Source of the DNA: Lysobacter auxotrophicus
GTDB lineage: Bacteria; Pseudomonadota; Gammaproteobacteria; Xanthomonadales; Xanthomonadaceae
Direction of reading: 5' to 3'
Assembly: GCF_027924565.1 (NCBI RefSeq)
Contig: NZ_AP027041.1
Coordinates: 1,178,001-1,242,000, forward strand
Length of the DNA: 64,000 nucleotides
The position numbers and the translations under genes are program-made. Under the pieces are notes generated by a model. That model was given only the letters and a program-made list of their open reading frames with translations, made no database searches and was not told the origin of the DNA. Of the stretch, positions 20,695 to 32,387 are shown piece by piece (positions within the stretch are counted from its first letter, which is position 1; the number at the start of each line of letters is the position of its first letter).

Positions 20695-21000
20695 TCAGGC
20701 CCGCGGCAGGACGATGTGGCGCCGTTCCTTGCTCGGGCGGTACAGCACGGCCGTGTGGCCGATGCGCTGCACCAGGGCCGCGCCGGTGCGCTGGGCGATC
20801 TCGTCGATCATCGCGTCGCGGGCGTCGCGGTCCTCGGCGCCGACCTTCACCTTGATGAGCTCATGGTGTTCCAGCGCCAGGTCGATCTCGGCCACCAGCG
20901 GGTCGGTGATCCCCTTGCCGCCCACCTGCAGCATCGCCTTGAGATCGTGGGCCTGGCCCCGCAGGAAGCGGGTCTGGGCGGCGGTCAGGACGGTCTGCAT
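20695..21000 (-). CDS. yhbY: YhbY-type ribosome-associated RNA-binding protein (CRM domain)
   Basis: 101 residues, the standard length for the single CRM domain. The pattern [43 protein letters not shown] and [19 protein letters not shown] is diagnostic; the GxxG-like loop (GGKG) contacts RNA. E. coli YhbY binds the pre-50S particle. It is divergent from rlmE, a 23S rRNA methyltransferase, with 73 bp between starts; the same pairing occurs in other gammaproteobacteria. Confidence 0.93.
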   Translation of the reverse strand: MQTVLTAAQTRFLRGQAHDLKAMLQVGGKGITDPLVAEIDLALEHHELIKVKVGAEDRDARDAMIDEIAQRTGAALVQRIGHTAVLYRPSKERRHIVLPRA

Positions 21001-21073
21001 CGGGAGTCGGAAAACCTCTGGGGGGCGCGCAGGGTATCATGACCACCCCCACGCTCACCCCGACGCCGCGCCG

Positions 21074-21721
21074 ATGGCGAGCCGCAGCAAGTCCAGCCAG
21101 CGCTGGCTCAAGGAACACTTTTCCGACCCCTTCGTGAAGAAGGCCAAGGCCGAAGGCCTGCGCTCGCGCGCGGCCTACAAGCTGGAGGAGCTGGTCGAAC
21201 GCGACCGGCTGCTCAAGCCCGGCATGGTGGTGGTCGACCTGGGCGCCGCCCCCGGCGGCTGGTCCCAGTGGGTGCGGCAGGAGCTCGACCGGCTCGATGC
21301 CGCCCGCCCGGGCCGCGTCATCGCCCTGGACATCCTCGAGATGCCCTCGCTCGCCGGGGTCGAATTCCTTCATGGCGATTTCAGGGAGGATGCGGTCCTA
21401 TCCCAGCTGGTGGGCGCCCTGAACGGACAGCCGGTGGACCTTGTCCTGTCCGACATGGCCCCCAATAAGAGTGGCGTGGACGCGGTCGACATGCCCCGGG
21501 CGATGTACCTGTCGGAGCTGGCGATGGACTTCGCCGACAAGCACCTGCGTACCGGCGGCAACTTCCTGATCAAGTTGTTCCAGGGGGTCGGTTTCGACGA
21601 GTACGTCAAGGAACTGCGCCGACGCTACGACCGGGTCGTGATCCGCAAGCCGGAGGCCTCGCGCAAGCGGTCGCCTGAGGTCTACGCGCTGGCACAGGGC
21701 AAGCGCGCGGTAATGAAGTAA
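21074..21721 (+). CDS. rlmE: 23S rRNA (uridine2552-2'-O)-methyltransferase RlmE
   Basis: 215 residues from ATG 21074, matching the conserved [18 protein letters not shown] start. It 2'-O-methylates U2552 of 23S rRNA late in 50S assembly. Catalytic tetrad segments are visible: [10 protein letters not shown] (Lys), [12 protein letters not shown] (Asp), NFLIKLFQG (Lys) and [12 protein letters not shown] (Glu). The SAM loop is [14 protein letters not shown]. ftsH follows 88 bp downstream, the classic rlmE-ftsH pair. Confidence 0.97.
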   Translation: MASRSKSSQRWLKEHFSDPFVKKAKAEGLRSRAAYKLEELVERDRLLKPGMVVVDLGAAPGGWSQWVRQELDRLDAARPGRVIALDILEMPSLAGVEFLHGDFREDAVLSQLVGALNGQPVDLVLSDMAPNKSGVDAVDMPRAMYLSELAMDFADKHLRTGGNFLIKLFQGVGFDEYVKELRRRYDRVVIRKPEASRKRSPEVYALAQGKRAVMK

Positions 21722-21809
21722 GGTTCGAAAAGCTAGTTGTACGGCGACGCCCCCGGATGGAGCGCGCCGCCCCCGCTGCAATGCGCCGCAGGCGCCAGGT
21801 AGGAACTGA

Positions 21810-23708
<1,899 letters not shown>

Positions 23709-23736
23709 CCGGTCGCGCAGCGCGAAACAGCATCGA

Positions 23737-23766
23737 AGAGCCGGCCTTGGGCCGGCTCTTTCGTTT
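23737..23766 (+). terminator. Intrinsic terminator after ftsH
   Basis: GAGCCGGCC and GGCCGGCTC arms with a TT(G) loop, followed by TTTCGTTT, 29 bp after the ftsH stop. Confidence 0.8.
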
Positions 23767-23789
23767 CGCGGTTCGGCGACGCTGCGTTG

Positions 23790-23865
23790 GTAGTGCAGGT
23801 AAGGCGAAGCCACTGCCGGGATCGCGCGCCGTATCGCCCGGGTGCGCTTGGCTTGCCCGGGCTAC
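23790..23865. repeat. GTAG-type REP palindrome (copy 1, decayed left arm)
   Basis: Starts GTAG and ends CTAC. The right arm CGCCCGGGTGCGCTTGG then CTTGCCCGGGCTAC matches the other copies at 40621 and 62215; the left arm is diverged (GTAGTGCAGGTAAGGCG). Lies between ftsH and folP. Confidence 0.7.
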
Positions 23866-23940
23866 ACCGGCAACGACGCAATGACGCCCGCGTGCTGTCA
23901 GCCCGTAAGATCGCGCTTTCCCCTGCGATCACGGTCCGCC

Positions 23941-24840
23941 ATGTTCGACACCACGCCCATCCTCGACTGCAACGGCCGCCCGCTCGCGCTTGATCGCCCG
24001 CGCGTGATGGGCATCGTCAACGTCACGCCGGATTCGTTCTCCGATGGCGGCGCGCACGACACGCTGGACGCCGCCGTGGCTCACGGCATGAAGCTCGCGG
24101 AGGAGGGCGCCGACGTGCTCGATATCGGCGGCGAGTCCACGCGTCCCGGCGCGGCAGAGGTGCCGGTCGAGGAAGAACTGCGTCGCACGATTCCCGTCAT
24201 CGAACGACTCGCGAAGCAGACGACGCTGCCGATCAGCATCGACACGTCCAAGCCCGAGGTGATGCGCGCCGCCGTGCAGGCCGGCGCCGGCATCATCAAC
24301 GACGTCTACGCGTTGCGACGCGAAGGCGCGCTCGATGCCGCGGCCGGACTCGGCGTGCCGGTCGTGCTGATGCACATGCAGGGCGAGCCGCGTTCGATGC
24401 AGGACGCACCGCAGTACGACGATGTCGTCGCCGACGTGCATCGCTTCCTCGCCGAGCGCATCTTCGCCGCCGAAATGGCCGGCATCGCGAAGAAGAAGAT
24501 CGTCGTCGATCCGGGATTCGGTTTCGGGAAGAACACGCAGCACAACCTCGCCTTGCTCGCGCAGCTGGAGCGTCTTGCCGAGCTCGGCGTTCCGGTGCTC
24601 GCCGGCCTGTCGCGCAAGCGCACGATCGGCGAACTCACCGGGCGCGACGATCCCCGCGAACGCGCGATGGGTTCGGTTGCAGCGCACCTCATCGCGGCAC
24701 AGCGCGGCGCGAAGTTGCTGCGCGTGCATGACGTCGCGGCGACCGTGGACGCGTTGAAGGTCTGGAGCGCGGTAGCCGCGCAGGCGATGCCCCGCGCGAA
24801 GAGCACGCCGTCGATGCCGAAGTGGCCGGACGACGAGTGA
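23941..24840 (+). CDS. folP: Dihydropteroate synthase
   Basis: 299 residues from ATG 23941. It joins p-aminobenzoate to the pterin pyrophosphate in folate synthesis and is the sulfonamide target. Signatures: RVMGIVNVTPDSFSDGG, DIGGESTRPGA, ISIDTSKPEVM, VDPGFGFGKN and the C-terminal RVHDVA that binds the pyrophosphate. No strong Shine-Dalgarno is seen. ftsH-folP adjacency is conserved, but in E. coli glmM follows; here an 800-bp repeat region comes next. Confidence 0.96.
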   Translation: MFDTTPILDCNGRPLALDRPRVMGIVNVTPDSFSDGGAHDTLDAAVAHGMKLAEEGADVLDIGGESTRPGAAEVPVEEELRRTIPVIERLAKQTTLPISIDTSKPEVMRAAVQAGAGIINDVYALRREGALDAAAGLGVPVVLMHMQGEPRSMQDAPQYDDVVADVHRFLAERIFAAEMAGIAKKKIVVDPGFGFGKNTQHNLALLAQLERLAELGVPVLAGLSRKRTIGELTGRDDPRERAMGSVAAHLIAAQRGAKLLRVHDVAATVDALKVWSAVAAQAMPRAKSTPSMPKWPDDE

Positions 24841-24929
24841 TTCGCCGGTTGGCGATTTTTTGACCGAACATGCTACGCGCCTTGCGGGGCAAGGCGCGCA
24901 GTGCGATACGCACATCGCTGTCCGCATGC

Positions 24930-24952
24930 TTGTCCACAGCAGGTGTGGATAC
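24930..24952. promoter_or_regulatory. DnaA-box-like inverted pair 1
   Basis: TTGTCCACA, five bases, TGTGGATAC. Each 9-mer differs from the E. coli box TTATCCACA (read on the appropriate strand) by one base; TTGTCCACA is the preferred box in some high-GC bacteria. Confidence 0.6.
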
Positions 24953-25077
24953 CGTGCGATGCGATGCCGAAAACGACCCCGACGTCAAACGATTTCTCTG
25001 GTCAATTTTTAGCCAAACTTCGGCAACGCTTGCGGCGCAAGGCATGCAGCGTGGTCTCCACACCGATGTCCCAAGGC

Positions 25078-25100
25078 TTGTCCACAAGCGATGTGGATAG
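25078..25100. promoter_or_regulatory. DnaA-box-like inverted pair 2
   Basis: TTGTCCACA, AGCGA, TGTGGATAG; same geometry as pair 1, 148 bp further on. Confidence 0.6.
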
Positions 25101-25249
25101 CCGTCGTCGGCGCATGCGTGGGCACTGCAGCGCGATGCCGAATTCGCCTCGCAAGTCAAACGTTTTTCGCGATCAATTTTTCGCCAAACCTCTTGCAATG
25201 CTTGCGCTGCAAGGGGTGCAGCGTGGTCTCCACATCGATGTCCCAAGGC

Positions 25250-25272
25250 TTGTCCACAGGCGGTGTGGATAG
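25250..25272. promoter_or_regulatory. DnaA-box-like inverted pair 3
   Basis: TTGTCCACA, GGCGG, TGTGGATAG; 172 bp after pair 2. Confidence 0.6.
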
Positions 25273-25432
25273 CCGGCATTACCGTGCCGGGTAGCGTGTT
25301 CGCACGCATCGTGGTCGATGCCGAAAGTGCCGTGTTCGTCAAGCAGAACGTGTGGTGATTTTTTAGCCAGAATTGCGCGCGGCCCCGTGGCTGCGATGTC
25401 TGCGGCGGATGCCCACATCGCTGTCCGCAGGC

Positions 25433-25455
25433 TTGTCCACAGGCTGTGTGGATAG
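25433..25455. promoter_or_regulatory. DnaA-box-like inverted pair 4
   Basis: TTGTCCACA, GGCTG, TGTGGATAG; 183 bp after pair 3. Confidence 0.6.
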
Positions 25456-25546
25456 CCGTGGCGAGCTGGCCAAAATTTCGCCAAACACCCGAAGAACCTT
25501 GCCGCGCCTGGGCTGGACTGTCTTATCAACAGCTTTGCCCCAGCGG

Positions 25547-25569
25547 TTCTCCACACCTTGTGTGGAAAG
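25547..25569. promoter_or_regulatory. DnaA-box-like inverted pair 5 (degenerate)
   Basis: TTCTCCACA, CCTTG, TGTGGAAAG; keeps the TCCACA-N5-TGTGGA core and spacing. A single TTATCAACA (25523-25531) lies just upstream. The pair ends 68 bp before the miaA start. Confidence 0.45.
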
Positions 25570-25637
25570 CGCGGGTGGCGGCGTTTTCCCCGACGCCGCC
25601 CTGTGCGAGGCTACGCCCTCGACCCGTCGCCTCCGAC

Positions 25638-26612
25638 ATGCCCGCCGACACGCGCCCCATCGCGATTGCCCTGATGGGCCCGACCGCCTCGGGCAAGACG
25701 GCGCTCGCGCTCGACTGGGCGGAGCGCTTCGGCGGCGAGATCGTCAGCGTCGATTCCGCGCTGGTGTACCGGCGCCTCGATATCGGCTCGGCCAAGCCGA
25801 CGCCCGACGAACAGGCCCGGGTGCCGCACCACCTGATCGACCTGCGCGAACCGTGGCAGCCGTATTCGGCGGCGGAGTTCGCGCTGGACGCGCGGCGCGC
25901 GGTGGAGGACATCGTGCGTCGCGGACGGCTGCCGATCCTGGCGGGCGGCACCGGCCTGTACTTCCACGCGCTGCTGCACGGTCTTTCGCCGATGCCGGAG
26001 GCGGACGCGGCGACGCGAGCCCAGCTGGAAGCCGAAGCGGACGACCGCGGCTGGGTGGCGCTGCACGCCGAGCTGACCGCGATCGATCCCGAGGCCGCCG
26101 CGCGCATCCACGCCACCGACGCCCAGCGCATCCAGCGGGCGCTGGAGGTGTTCCGGTTGTCGGGCCGCACGATCAGCGATTGGCGCCGCGAGCCGCGGCC
26201 GCCCCGCCTGCCGGTACGGGTCCTGAAGCTGGTGCTCGCGCCGGCGGACCGCGCCGAACTGCACGAGCGGATCGCCCGCCGCTTCGACCTCATGCTGCAA
26301 GCGGATTTCCTCGACGAAGTGCGCGCGCTGCGGGCCATGCCGGAGCTGCGCGCGCACCCGGCGCCGCTCGACCTTCCGGCCTTGCGCGCGGTCGGTTATC
26401 GCCAGGCCTGGGAGCATCTGGATGGCGCGACCACGCCGGCCCAGTTCCGCGACCGCGGCATCCAGGCGACCCGGCAGCTCGCCAAGCGCCAGCTCACCTG
26501 GCTGCGCGGCGAACTCGACGCGATGTGGTTCGATCCGCTACGGCAGCGCGAGGCCCTGGAGGCGGTGCGGACGGGCTTCATGGGAGCGGCCGGGGAGCCC
26601 GCGACGGGTTGA
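25638..26612 (+). CDS. miaA: tRNA dimethylallyltransferase MiaA
   Basis: 324 residues from ATG 25638. It adds a dimethylallyl group to A37 of tRNAs reading UNN codons. The P-loop [17 protein letters not shown], the [17 protein letters not shown] segment, [16 protein letters not shown] and the C-terminal [10 protein letters not shown] are family signatures. The frame is open further upstream through the repeat region, but that part is not conserved. hfq follows 136 bp downstream, the usual miaA-hfq-hflX-hflK-hflC order. Confidence 0.96.
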   Translation: MPADTRPIAIALMGPTASGKTALALDWAERFGGEIVSVDSALVYRRLDIGSAKPTPDEQARVPHHLIDLREPWQPYSAAEFALDARRAVEDIVRRGRLPILAGGTGLYFHALLHGLSPMPEADAATRAQLEAEADDRGWVALHAELTAIDPEAAARIHATDAQRIQRALEVFRLSGRTISDWRREPRPPRLPVRVLKLVLAPADRAELHERIARRFDLMLQADFLDEVRALRAMPELRAHPAPLDLPALRAVGYRQAWEHLDGATTPAQFRDRGIQATRQLAKRQLTWLRGELDAMWFDPLRQREALEAVRTGFMGAAGEPATG

Positions 26613-26748
26613 ATCCGGTGCGCGTGCATGGCCGCGGGTTTGCGCTACCATCGGGCCGTCGCCGCTGTGGGGACGGGCCGGCGATCGCGGCTCGGCTGCC
26701 GTGCGGCTGCAACACCACTGATAACTAGAACGAGTTGGGGAACAACGC

Positions 26749-27024
26749 ATGTCCAAGGGACAGTCTTTGCAGGATCCTTTCCTGAACGCGCTTCGTCGCG
26801 AACGAGTGCCGGTTTCGGTCTACCTGGTCAACGGCATCAAGCTGCAGGGCACCATCGAGTCCTTCGACCAGTTCGTCGTGCTGCTGCGCAACACCGTCAG
26901 CCAGATGGTCTACAAGCACGCCATCTCCACCGTCGTGCCGGCGCGCAACGTGCGCGTGGGACCGGGCGGCGGCTACGTCCAGTCGTCCGAATCCGGCGGC
27001 GAGGACACCGAGGAAACCGAATAA
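26749..27024 (+). CDS. hfq: RNA chaperone Hfq
   Basis: 91 residues, with GGGGAA upstream of ATG 26749. The Sm-like core has [27 protein letters not shown] (Sm1 within it) and the Sm2 motif [12 protein letters not shown] with the KH pair that binds poly(U) at the proximal face. The C-terminal tail is short, Gly-rich and acidic (GEDTEETE). It pairs small RNAs with mRNAs as a ring hexamer. The gene lies between miaA and hflX. Confidence 0.98.
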   Translation: MSKGQSLQDPFLNALRRERVPVSVYLVNGIKLQGTIESFDQFVVLLRNTVSQMVYKHAISTVVPARNVRVGPGGGYVQSSESGGEDTEETE

Positions 27025-27140
27025 CCCGCAACGGCGGCCGGCGATCCTGACCGGCCGGCGGCGCGATGACCTGCGGCCCTTGTGCGGCCGCGGGTCGGTG
27101 CCCATCTTGTCTTCCTGTCCCGGTACAGGTTGACCTCCGT

Positions 27141-28457
27141 TTGTTCGAACGATCCCGCAAAGGCGAGCACGCCCTCCTGATCCAACCCCATGCCGGCGGA
27201 CCGCCGGACGAGGGACTGCTGGAGGAGTTCGCCGATCTCGCCCGTTCCGCGGGCGCCACGGTCGCCGCGGTGCTCACCGCACGCATCGACCGTCCCAACG
27301 CCGCGATGCTCATCGGCAGCGGCAAGCTGGAAGAAGTGAAGGCGGCCGCCGACGCGACCGGCGCCGACCTCATCCTGGTGAACCATCCGCTCTCGCCCGG
27401 CCAGGAGCGCAACCTCGAGCGTGCGCTGCAGCGCCGCGTGGTCGACCGCACCGGCCTGATCCTCGACATCTTCGCCCAGCGCGCCCACAGCCACGACGGC
27501 AAGCTCCAGGTCGAACTCGCCCAGCTCAAGCACATGGCCACGCGACTGGTGCGCGGCTGGACCCACCTGGAGCGCCAGCGCGGCGGTTCGATCGGCCTGC
27601 GCGGCCCCGGCGAAACGCAGCTGGAAACCGACCGCCGCCTGCTTCAGAAGCGGCTGGAGCAACTGCAGCGACGCCTCGAGAAAGTTGAAGTGCAGCGCAC
27701 GCAGATGCGCCGCGCGCGCGTGCGCAGCGAGCTGCCGCGGGTGGCGCTGGTCGGCTACACGAACGCCGGCAAGTCGACGCTGTTCAACGCGATGACCGGC
27801 GCGGACGCCTACGCCGCCGATCAGTTGTTCGCGACGCTGGACCCGACGGTGCGCCGCATCGAACTCTCCGGCGGTGGCGTCGTGCTGGCCGATACGGTCG
27901 GTTTCGTGCGCGACCTGCCGCACGAACTCGTCGCCGCGTTCCGCTCGACCCTGTCGGAGGCGCGCGAAGCCGACCTGCTGCTGCACGTGGTCGACGCCGC
28001 CGATCCGCTGCGCGACGAACGCATCGCGCAGGTGGACGAAGTGCTCAAGGACATCGGCGCCGGCGAACTGCCGCAGGTGCTGGTGTTCAACAAGATCGAC
28101 CGGCTAGGCGAGGACGGCGAAACCGTCGCGCCGCGCATCGACCGCCCGGCCGAAGGGCGCGTCCGCGTCTGGTTGTCCGCGCGCGATGGCGTGGGGCTGG
28201 ACCTGCTGCGGCAGGCGCTGGCCGAAGCGCTGGAGCTGCGGCACGTGGTGGGCGAGGTGCGGTTGCCGCCGCAGGCCGCGAAACTGCGCGCGCGCCTGCA
28301 CGACCTGGGCGCCGTGCGGGGTGAGGAGCACGACGAGCACGGCTGGCGCATCCGCGTCGACCTGCCGCTGGCCGATGCGCAGCGCCTGTTCGTCCAGGCC
28401 CACGGCGAAGCGCTGCGGCCGCTTTTGCCCGAGCAGGACGACGAGGATGCGGCCTGA
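27141..28457 (+). CDS. hflX: GTPase HflX
   Basis: 438 residues if TTG 27141 is the start, which gives the family-like LFERSRKGEHALLIQPH N-terminus; the frame is open to 27066. The N-terminal HflX domain (with ARIDRPNAAMLIGSGKLEEV and HPLSPGQERNLE), a helical linker and the G domain (GYTNAGKSTLFN, DTVGFVRDLPH, NKIDRL) are in order. HflX binds ribosomes and splits stalled 70S particles after heat shock. The tail is acidic (EQDDEDAA). It is downstream of hfq and upstream of hflK. Confidence 0.94.
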   Translation: MFERSRKGEHALLIQPHAGGPPDEGLLEEFADLARSAGATVAAVLTARIDRPNAAMLIGSGKLEEVKAAADATGADLILVNHPLSPGQERNLERALQRRVVDRTGLILDIFAQRAHSHDGKLQVELAQLKHMATRLVRGWTHLERQRGGSIGLRGPGETQLETDRRLLQKRLEQLQRRLEKVEVQRTQMRRARVRSELPRVALVGYTNAGKSTLFNAMTGADAYAADQLFATLDPTVRRIELSGGGVVLADTVGFVRDLPHELVAAFRSTLSEAREADLLLHVVDAADPLRDERIAQVDEVLKDIGAGELPQVLVFNKIDRLGEDGETVAPRIDRPAEGRVRVWLSARDGVGLDLLRQALAEALELRHVVGEVRLPPQAAKLRARLHDLGAVRGEEHDEHGWRIRVDLPLADAQRLFVQAHGEALRPLLPEQDDEDAA

Positions 28458-28569
28458 GCGGGTTCGCGGCGCGCCCGCGCGCCTTGCTTGAGGCACATCG
28501 CACCCCCACCTAGAATCGACGCACGCCCGCGCGGCTGAATGCGGCGGCAATCCCCTCCTTGGAGCAGGC

Positions 28570-29685
28570 ATGGCCTGGAACACCCCTGGCAGTGACAATT
28601 CCGGCGGTCCGAACGGACGAAATCCCCGCCGCCGGCCCGGCGGCCGCGGCCTGGACGCGCTGATCGATCCGCTGCGCGGGCTGTTCGGAGGCGGCGCTGG
28701 TGGCGGCGGGAGCATCCTGCGCTGGGTCGGGATCGTGTTCGCGCTGTGGCTGGTCTTCAACTGCTTCGTCCTGGTGACCGAGCAGGAGCGCGGCGTCGTG
28801 CTGCGCTTTGGCCAGTTCTCGCGCGTGCTGCAGCCCGGGCCGCACTTCAAGCTGCCCTGGCCGATCGAGCGCGTGACCAAGGTCAACGCCACGCAGAGCA
28901 ACGCCTACAGCGACACGGTGCCGGTGTTCACCCGCGACGCGAACATGGTGAACGTCGAGATCAACGTGCAGTACCACATCGGCGATCCGCAGATGTACCT
29001 GTTCGGTTCGCGCGACGCCGACCGCGTGCTGAAGGAAGCCGCGCAGAGCGCCGTGCGCGAACAGGTCGGCCGTTCGGACCTGGACACCGTGCTCAACGCC
29101 CGCGCCGAACTCACCACTACCGTGACCGAGCGCCTGCAGGCATCGCTGCGCGCGTACCGCACGGGCCTGGTCGTGACCGAGCTCAACCTCCCCAACGCGC
29201 GTCCGCCGGATGAAGTGAAGGACGCGTTCGACGAGGTGCAGCGCGCCGCGTCCGACAAGACCACGCAGATCAACCAGGCGCAGGCCTACGCCAAGCAGGT
29301 CGTGCCCGAAGCGCGCGGCCAGGCGGCGCAGGTGCGCGCGGCGGCGGAGGGCTACAAGACGGCCTCGATCGCCCGCGCCGAAGGCGACGCCTCGCGTTTC
29401 TCGCAGATGGTCGAGCAGTACAAGGCCGCGCCCGACGTCACCCGCAAGCGTCTGTGGCTGGACACGGTGCAGGACGTCCTGTCCGACAACCGCACCATCG
29501 TCGGCGGCGATGGTCGCAACGTGATCTACGTGCCGATGGGCGAACGCCGCGCGCCGACGCCCGCGCCGAACTCGCCGCTGCTCACGCCCGACCTGCTGGC
29601 GCCGACCACCAGCACCGAACCGGCCGACTCGGCCCGACCCGCACGCTCGGCCCGGCCTTCCGGTCGCGAGGAGGTGACGCGATGA
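28570..29685 (+). CDS. hflK: FtsH modulator HflK
   Basis: 371 residues with GGAG upstream of ATG 28570. A Gly/Pro/Arg-rich cytoplasmic start is followed by one membrane helix (about 51-70) and an SPFH/prohibitin domain (EQERGVVLRFGQFSRVLQPGPHFK), then helical repeats (AQAYAKQVVPEARGQAAQ). With HflC it forms large membrane cages around FtsH that regulate access of substrates. The C-terminal tail is Pro/Ser/Ala/Arg-rich. Its stop overlaps the hflC start (ATGA). Confidence 0.96.
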   Translation: MAWNTPGSDNSGGPNGRNPRRRPGGRGLDALIDPLRGLFGGGAGGGGSILRWVGIVFALWLVFNCFVLVTEQERGVVLRFGQFSRVLQPGPHFKLPWPIERVTKVNATQSNAYSDTVPVFTRDANMVNVEINVQYHIGDPQMYLFGSRDADRVLKEAAQSAVREQVGRSDLDTVLNARAELTTTVTERLQASLRAYRTGLVVTELNLPNARPPDEVKDAFDEVQRAASDKTTQINQAQAYAKQVVPEARGQAAQVRAAAEGYKTASIARAEGDASRFSQMVEQYKAAPDVTRKRLWLDTVQDVLSDNRTIVGGDGRNVIYVPMGERRAPTPAPNSPLLTPDLLAPTTSTEPADSARPARSARPSGREEVTR

Positions 29686-30545
29686 AATTCTCCCTGTGGA
29701 TCGCCCTCGTCGTCGCGGCGCTGTTCGCGCTGCTCGGCTCGGTGTTCGTCGTCAGCGAAGGCCACAGCGCCATGGTGCTGAACCTGGGCCGCGTCGTGCG
29801 CACCGACATCGGCCCCGGCCTGCATTTCAAGTGGCCGCTGGTCGAATCGGCGCGCGTGTTCGACCGCCGCCTGCAGGTGCTCGACGCCGAACCCGAGCGC
29901 TACCTCACCTACGACAAGCAGAACGTGAGCGTCGACTTCTTCGCGCTGGGTCGCATCAACGACATGCGCGCCTTCTACCGTGCGACCGGCGGCGACGAAA
30001 CCACGGCCGTCGCGCGACTGGCGCCGATCATCCGCGATTCGCTGCGCAACGAGATCAACTCGCGCACGCTGCAGCAGGTGGTGTCGGGCGATCGCGCGGC
30101 GACCATCGGCGGGCAGCTCGCGGCGATCAACCGCGGCGCCGAGACGCTGGGCGTGAAGATCGTCGACATCCGCATCAAGCGCATCGACCTGCCGCAGGAC
30201 AGCAACGTCGTCGGCTCGGTCTACAACCAGATGCGCAGCCAGCGCCTGCAGGTTGCCAGCCAGCTGCGCGCCGAAGGCCTGGAGCAGGCGCAGGCGATCC
30301 GCGCGAAGGCCGATCGCGACAAGCAGGTGATCGTCGCCGAGGCCGAACGCGACGCGCAGAAGCTGCGCGGCGAGGGCGATGCCGAAGCCACGCGCCTGTA
30401 CGCGCAGGCGGCCAACAAGGATCCGGGCTTCTTCGCGTTCCAGCGCAGCCTGGATGCGTACCGCAAGTCCTTCGCCAACGGCGACGGCGTGATCGTGCTG
30501 AGCAAGGACGATCCGTTCCTGCAGTACCTGCGTTCGGAGCGCTGA
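29682..30545 (+). CDS. hflC: FtsH modulator HflC
   Basis: 287 residues from ATG 29682, with GAGGAGGTGA immediately upstream and a four-base overlap with hflK. An N-terminal membrane helix (about 3-23) is followed by the SPFH domain (EGHSAMVLNLGRVVRTDIGPGLHFKW in part) and a helical region with QLRAEGLEQAQAIRAKADRD. The conserved C-terminal FFAFQRSLDAYRKSF segment is present. Partner of HflK in the FtsH holoenzyme. Confidence 0.97.
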   Translation: MKFSLWIALVVAALFALLGSVFVVSEGHSAMVLNLGRVVRTDIGPGLHFKWPLVESARVFDRRLQVLDAEPERYLTYDKQNVSVDFFALGRINDMRAFYRATGGDETTAVARLAPIIRDSLRNEINSRTLQQVVSGDRAATIGGQLAAINRGAETLGVKIVDIRIKRIDLPQDSNVVGSVYNQMRSQRLQVASQLRAEGLEQAQAIRAKADRDKQVIVAEAERDAQKLRGEGDAEATRLYAQAANKDPGFFAFQRSLDAYRKSFANGDGVIVLSKDDPFLQYLRSER

Positions 30546-30564
30546 TCGTCATGTCCGGGGCCGC

Positions 30565-30753
30565 GTGTTAGAGCTCATCTCGGCCCTGTGCCTGGTAGCG
30601 GTGCTGGAGGGGCTGTTCCTATTCGTCGCGCCGCGCGGCTGGAAGCGGGCCGCCGAGCAGCTCCATGCACTGCCGGACCGTCACCTGCGCGTGGTCGGTG
30701 CGATCGTGGTCGGGCTCGGGCTGTTGTCGTTGTGGCTCGTTCGGGCGGTCTGA
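30565..30753 (+). CDS. DUF2065 (YjeT-like) small inner-membrane protein
   Basis: 62 residues from GTG 30565, 19 bp after hflC. Two hydrophobic helices (about 3-24 and 42-60) are separated by WKRAAEQLHALPDRHLR. DUF2065 genes sit between hflC and purA in many gammaproteobacteria; the function is unknown, but the position suggests a link to the FtsH-HflKC complex. Confidence 0.85.
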   Translation: MLELISALCLVAVLEGLFLFVAPRGWKRAAEQLHALPDRHLRVVGAIVVGLGLLSLWLVRAV

Positions 30754-30898
30754 CGCCGCGTAACGCCGCCAACGCCGCTGGCCTTCACGCGCGGACCTGA
30801 TCGAATCGGTCGGTTCGCCGGTGTGAAGGCCGCTTCGGCGCGGAACCGCGTGCCGATCGTCGTGCCGGGGTGGTCCCACCCACCCAAAACCCGGATAA

Positions 30899-32317
<1,419 letters not shown>

Positions 32318-32338
32318 TACGCAACGGACTGTGATGCG

Positions 32339-32366
32339 AAAAGGCCCCGCATTGCGGGGCCTTTTC
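32339..32366. terminator. Bidirectional terminator between purA and the chemoreceptor gene
   Basis: AAAAGGCCCCGCA and TGCGGGGCCTTTT form a near-perfect stem with A and T tracts on both sides, positioned between two convergent genes. Confidence 0.88.
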
Positions 32367-32387
32367 TTTGGCTGCGATCCCGCCGAC

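Larger units (their letters stand above)
24841..25600 (+). repeat. Five-unit repeat locus with DnaA-box-like pairs (folP-miaA intergenic region)
   Basis: About 800 bp without a convincing gene. Five degenerate units of 95-98 bp lie at 24855-24952, 25005-25100, 25176-25272, 25358-25455 and 25475-25569, separated by 52, 75, 85 and 19 bp. Each unit starts with an A/T tract (such as AATTTTTNGCCAAA), and 65-66 bp after the CC of that motif comes a 23-bp inverted pair TTGTCCACA-N5-TGTGGATAG. Between them most units can form two short hairpins, for example CTTGC/GCAAG and GTGG/CCAC. Units 2-4 also share a GATGCCGAA start (24963, 25134, 25317). All short open frames here change frame from unit to unit, so a protein is unlikely. 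Confidence 0.85.

Noticed and set aside
24870-25294. Short open frames in the repeat region (peptides such as GLSTGGVDSR)
   Set aside because: The related peptides fall in different frames in successive units, lack ribosome sites and contain frame breaks, so the repeats are not coding.
24841-25600. CRISPR array
   Set aside because: Repeats are about 97 bp, degenerate, with unequal linkers (19-85 bp) and internal inverted pairs; no cas gene is near.
24841-25600. Chromosomal replication origin oriC
   Set aside because: Has DnaA-box-like sites and A/T tracts, but lacks the usual dnaA/dnaN/gyrB/rpmH neighbours and sits in the ftsH-folP/miaA-hfq context. Kept as a possible DnaA-binding locus only.
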